DNA of 16,171 bases from contig NZEE01000049.1 of NCBI GenBank assembly GCA_002688965.1, positions 179 to 16,349 on the forward strand. The letters run 5' to 3'. The translations under genes were made by a program, and so were the position numbers. The notes beneath the pieces were generated by a model. The model was not told the origin of the DNA. It made no database searches and saw only the letters and a program-made list of their open reading frames with translations. Shown here piece after piece: positions 13,877 through 16,171 of the stretch; position 1 is the stretch's first letter; each line of letters opens with the position of its first letter. Origin of the DNA: an archaeon (GTDB lineage Archaea; Aenigmatarchaeota; Aenigmatarchaeia; GW2011-AR5; GCA-2688965).

Positions 13877-14645
13877 CTCCAGAAAGATAGTCATCAATAC
13901 CCTCTGCGATAGCTTGTTCTACATCAGGGTCATTATCGGTAAGGTATTTCAAGTCATCTGAATTTGTTATAAATCCGGATTCAACAAGAACAGTAGGAGT
14001 ACTTCCGTTGAACACTCTAAAATTATTAGTTTTTGTTCCTCTATTTCTTGCACTTGGCATATGTCTACTCATGCTATTTAATATAGCATCTGCAGCAGAA
14101 TCACTTGATTCATCACCAGTTTCACAGAATATTTCATATCCATTTGCACTAGGAGATGCAGCATTACAATGTAAACTTACCATTAAGTCTGCTTTTTCAT
14201 TATCAGCAATTCCAGATCTTGAACTAAGAGGAGTTGACGTCTTATTATCATATCTTGTCAAAACAACTTCATACCCTTTTGCTTCTAAAAGGTCTCTAAT
14301 TTTCAGAGCTTGTGAAAGAGCAATATCAGCTTCTTGATGATCACTAGCAACAGCGCCAGGATCATATATATTATTATTTCTATTATTATATCCATGTCCA
14401 GGATCTAGGACAACTCTACCTTTTGCCACTTTTGGCTTATTTTCTTCCATTAAACCATCATAATCTGGCAATTCTCCAGCAGGTGTTTGACATTCCTGTC
14501 TTGCAGATGCTCTATCATTCATATATTCTCTAATAGCATCTCTACCTTTACTTGCTGACACAGCAACAAGTGCTCCAACGGCAAGATATTTAGTAGCTCT
14601 AACAGCCGTATTCACCCAATTATCTGGTTTATCATTGTTTCTCAT
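13851..14645 (-). CDS. N-acetylmuramoyl-L-alanine amidase (Amidase_3, Zn-dependent)
   Basis: Cleaves the bond between N-acetylmuramate and the peptide stem in bacterial peptidoglycan. The 264-residue protein has a short N-terminal hydrophobic stretch (about 19-31) that may be a signal or anchor, a linker to about 75, then the Amidase_3 domain: VVLDPGHG with Zn ligand His84, Glu105 in HQEADIAL, KADLMVSLHCNA with His159, and catalytic Glu222 in VLVESGFITN. All metal and catalytic residues are present. GGTGAT lies just before the ATG. Archaea lack murein, so a bacterial origin and a use against bacterial walls, or in a host/partner interaction, is plausible (inference). It overlaps the convergent tsaC end by 26 bases and is oriented with the phosphatase gene, 79 bases apart. 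Confidence 0.93.
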   Translation of the reverse strand: MRNNDKPDNWVNTAVRATKYLAVGALVAVSASKGRDAIREYMNDRASARQECQTPAGELPDYDGLMEENKPKVAKGRVVLDPGHGYNNRNNNIYDPGAVASDHQEADIALSQALKIRDLLEAKGYEVVLTRYDNKTSTPLSSRSGIADNEKADLMVSLHCNAASPSANGYEIFCETGDESSDSAADAILNSMSRHMPSARNRGTKTNNFRVFNGSTPTVLVESGFITNSDDLKYLTDNDPDVEQAIAEGIDDYLSGAKQYLAQE

Positions 14646-14686
14646 AATATCACCATTAATGTAACTACTACATAGTCAAAAACCCC

Positions 14687-14694
14687 TTTTAAGC
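14687..14694 (-). promoter_or_regulatory. Possible TATA box of the amidase gene
   Basis: CTTAAAAG on the minus strand in the 79-base gap 14646-14724, placing a start near 14664 and a leader of about 19 bases that holds GGTGAT. Read-through from the phosphatase gene is also possible. Confidence 0.4.
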
Positions 14695-14724
14695 TTTTCT
14701 ATGCTCGAGTATACATATTGAGAA

Positions 14725-15516
14725 TTAGCGTTTTTTCGACCTTTTACAGTAATGAAATCCAGCTATAGTCATGTCATCTTCAAGCTGTGGAACCCCATTT
14801 TCAAAGGTCACAGAGTGTCTTATAGCATATTTTCTAGCATATTTACCTAATTTCCTAATAGCTCTATCAAAAGGCACTCCCCTAGTTTTTCCAGCCATAT
14901 CAAGAACACGATTCATATCAATAGGCCTACCTTTTCTTATTCCAGCCTCAGTTAACCCATCTGTCATCCAATATACTCTATCACCTGGCTTCAAAACAGT
15001 TCTATGGTGGTGATATGATTCATCATATATGCCTAAAGGAAGCTGCCCACTATCTTTCTCAATACGAGCTTTTCCGCGTCTAGGAACTATTATTGGATTA
15101 GGTTGACCACCATTAACTATTTTCAAAGTACCAGTATGCATATTAAATGTAGAAAACACTGTAGGATACATTCCAGCATCAAGACTTTCTTCTTCAAGTA
15201 TCTCTCTATTTGCCTTTTCCATACATCTTCTAGGATCTACAATATGTCCAGTTTCCATACTTTCTTGGATTTCTTCTTCAATAACATGATTAATATAAAA
15301 TAACATATTTCCAGAAGCCATTGTACCGTGTGCCTTAGATTCTGGTACATCTCCTAGTAAAACACCAAATCTGTGATGAGGAAGCATAGGATAAAACCCA
15401 TGAAAATCTCCTCCATCATAAGAATCTGCTGAATTCCATACTGCATAGTGAACACTATCAAAAGGAGGCTCTGAAATTCCACTCATAGTCATTTCTTTTT
15501 TAAATTCTCTAGACAT
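14725..15516 (-). CDS. SpoIIE/RsbU-type PP2C serine phosphatase
   Basis: Mn/Mg-dependent Ser/Thr phosphatase of the partner-switching type. 263 residues, essentially a bare catalytic domain: GGDFHGFY (35-42, Asp37), GVLLGDVPES...HGTMAS (51-68, Asp56), YPTVFSTFNMHTGTLKIVNGG (117-137), GQLPLGIYDES (157-167), DRVYWMTDGLTEA (179-191, Asp186) and EDDMTIAGF (246-254). All metal-binding aspartates are kept. The NAGH.PP motif reads NGGQPNP, losing the His. No sensory domain, STAS protein or HATPase kinase is in the window, and archaea have no sigma factors, so the target is unknown. The ATG at 15516 lies about 27 bases from a TATA box, indicating a leaderless mRNA. The family is mainly bacterial, so gene transfer is likely. 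Confidence 0.9.
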   Translation of the reverse strand: MSREFKKEMTMSGISEPPFDSVHYAVWNSADSYDGGDFHGFYPMLPHHRFGVLLGDVPESKAHGTMASGNMLFYINHVIEEEIQESMETGHIVDPRRCMEKANREILEEESLDAGMYPTVFSTFNMHTGTLKIVNGGQPNPIIVPRRGKARIEKDSGQLPLGIYDESYHHHRTVLKPGDRVYWMTDGLTEAGIRKGRPIDMNRVLDMAGKTRGVPFDRAIRKLGKYARKYAIRHSVTFENGVPQLEDDMTIAGFHYCKRSKKR

Positions 15517-15539
15517 AGCTTACCAACTCGCGTGAAAGG

Positions 15540-15547
15540 TTTAAATA
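15540..15547 (-). promoter_or_regulatory. TATA box of the phosphatase gene
   Basis: TATTTAAA on the minus strand, centred about 27 bases from the ATG at 15516, so the message should be leaderless. It lies within a direct repeat of ggtttaa (15538-15544 and 15549-15555, 11 bp apart). Confidence 0.55.
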
Positions 15548-15558
15548 GGTTTAACCGG

Positions 15559-15572
15559 TTTTTTGCAAAAAA
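15559..15572. promoter_or_regulatory. Perfect 14-base palindrome between the phosphatase and TrpRS promoters
   Basis: T6-GC-A6, self-complementary over 14 bases, next to a second perfect palindrome AACCGGTT (15553-15560). It sits near the middle of the 94-base divergent gap, between the two TATA boxes. It could be a regulator or chromatin-protein site, or a T-run terminator in both directions. Function is not shown. Confidence 0.35.
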
Positions 15573-15580
15573 TCGTTTTG

Positions 15581-15589
15581 TTTAAATAA
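15581..15589 (+). promoter_or_regulatory. TATA box of the TrpRS gene
   Basis: TTTAAATAA, centred 26 bases before ATG 15611, the spacing expected for a leaderless archaeal message. This supports ATG 15611 rather than the in-frame ATG at 15626. Confidence 0.6.
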
Positions 15590-15610
15590 ACTCTAGTACA
15601 AACGTTTTCT

Positions 15611-16171
15611 ATGGAAAATAAAGACATGGTTGTAACACCTTGGGAAGTTAGAGGTGATATTGACTATAATAAACTTATCAAAGAATTTGGTACTCAGCCT
15701 ATAACTGATGATTTACTAAAAAGAGTAGAAAATATAACAGGTGAAACTCATTTCATGCTTAGAAGAGGCTTATTCTTTAGTCATAGAGATCTTAATTGGA
15801 TATTAGATGAACATGAGAAAGGAAATAAGTTCTATTTGTATACTGGAAGAGGTCCTTCAGACAATGTACATATAGGTCATCTTGTACCGTGGATATTTAC
15901 AAAATGGTTACAAGACAAATTTGATGTAGATTTATACTTTCAAATGACTGATGATGAGAAATTCTTGTTTAAAGACAATTTAGAACTAGAAGATACTAAT
16001 AAAATGGCGTATGAAAATGCTTTAGATGTCATAGCATTAGGATTTGACCCTGAAAAGACATTCATTTTTTCAGATTTAGATTATTCTAAGACTTTATACA
16101 AACAAGCACTACGTGTTGCTAAGAAACTAACATTTTCAACAGTCAAAGCTACATTTGGATTGAAAAACGAG
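15611..16171 (+). CDS. trpS: Tryptophanyl-tRNA synthetase, archaeal/eukaryotic type (3' end outside window)
   Basis: Class I synthetase attaching Trp to tRNA-Trp. 187 codons are visible and the frame is open to the window end. The N-terminal MVVTPWEVRGDIDYNKLI and LRRGLFFSHRDL segments are typical of the archaeal/eukaryotic enzyme and absent from bacterial TrpRS. The catalytic domain begins with YTGRGPSDNVHIGHLVP, containing the HIGH signature (87-90), followed by FDVDLYFQMTDDEKFLFK. The KMSKS-equivalent motif would lie beyond the window. Transcribed divergently from the phosphatase gene. Confidence 0.96.
   Translation, partial: MENKDMVVTPWEVRGDIDYNKLIKEFGTQPITDDLLKRVENITGETHFMLRRGLFFSHRDLNWILDEHEKGNKFYLYTGRGPSDNVHIGHLVPWIFTKWLQDKFDVDLYFQMTDDEKFLFKDNLELEDTNKMAYENALDVIALGFDPEKTFIFSDLDYSKTLYKQALRVAKKLTFSTVKATFGLKNE

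Noticed and set aside
14008..14337. Plus-strand 109-codon hydrophobic ORF opposite the amidase
   Set aside because: Antisense shadow of a gene with intact catalytic residues; the apparent membrane-like sequence arises from reverse-complemented polar codons.

Overview
The window looks like chromosomal DNA of an AT-rich archaeon, most likely of the DPANN kind (Woesearchaeota/Pacearchaeota-like; this lineage guess is inference). The evidence is: archaeal-type AspRS and TrpRS, an RNase HII ending in a PCNA-interacting (PIP) box, an initiator tRNA with an A1:U72 pair and no encoded CCA, a regulator of the archaeal PCE..VLPA.R helix-turn-helix family, an AMMECR1-family protein, and TATA-box promoters about 25-29 bases before start codons. 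First genes of transcripts are mostly leaderless, while internal genes carry GGTG/GTGA-type ribosome binding sites. Genes are packed very tightly: three convergent pairs abut or overlap at their stops (1453-1456, 8451/8452, 13851-13876), and there is no gene-free stretch over 300 bases.

Layout. 1-1456: C-terminal part of a large surface protein with a thrombospondin-like Cys/Trp motif, a Thr/Glu repeat, one membrane helix and a very basic cytoplasmic tail. 1453-3852 (minus): operon rnhB - small membrane protein - aspS. 3910-4202 (plus): initiator tRNA-Met followed after 2 bases by a 71-codon ORF. 4218-6694 (plus): an iron-sulfur block, namely a Cys-rich HTH regulator (interrupted by a one-base frameshift in an A9 run), cysteine desulfurase, IscU scaffold, a DUF1858 CxxC protein and a single-cluster ferredoxin. 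6714-7886 (minus): MFS transporter. 7936-8451 (plus): AMMECR1-like protein. 8452-10767 (minus): redox operon glutaredoxin - thioredoxin reductase - Glu/Leu-type dehydrogenase. 10834-13206 (minus): a 790-residue, proline-free coiled-coil protein with a basic head. 13319-13876 (plus): TsaC/Sua5-type t6A enzyme. 13851-14645 (minus): Zn-dependent N-acetylmuramoyl-L-alanine amidase. 14725-15516 (minus): SpoIIE/PP2C-type phosphatase. 15611-end (plus): 5' part of TrpRS.

The strongest candidate for an undescribed system is the iron-sulfur block. Its regulator carries two CxxC pairs plus another Cys, is followed directly by iscS and iscU, and is preceded by two copies of the palindrome TTAAC-N4-GTTAA that bracket the TATA box, 25 bp centre to centre. 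That arrangement suggests an autoregulated archaeal counterpart of bacterial IscR, with the caveat that the gene as sequenced is frameshifted. Second-tier items are the tRNA-iMet/ORF junction that would yield a 2-base leader after tRNA 3' processing, single TATA boxes centred between divergent genes, a bacterial-type peptidoglycan amidase and SpoIIE phosphatase in an archaeon, and a Cys-tailed dehydrogenase co-transcribed with thiol-redox genes.
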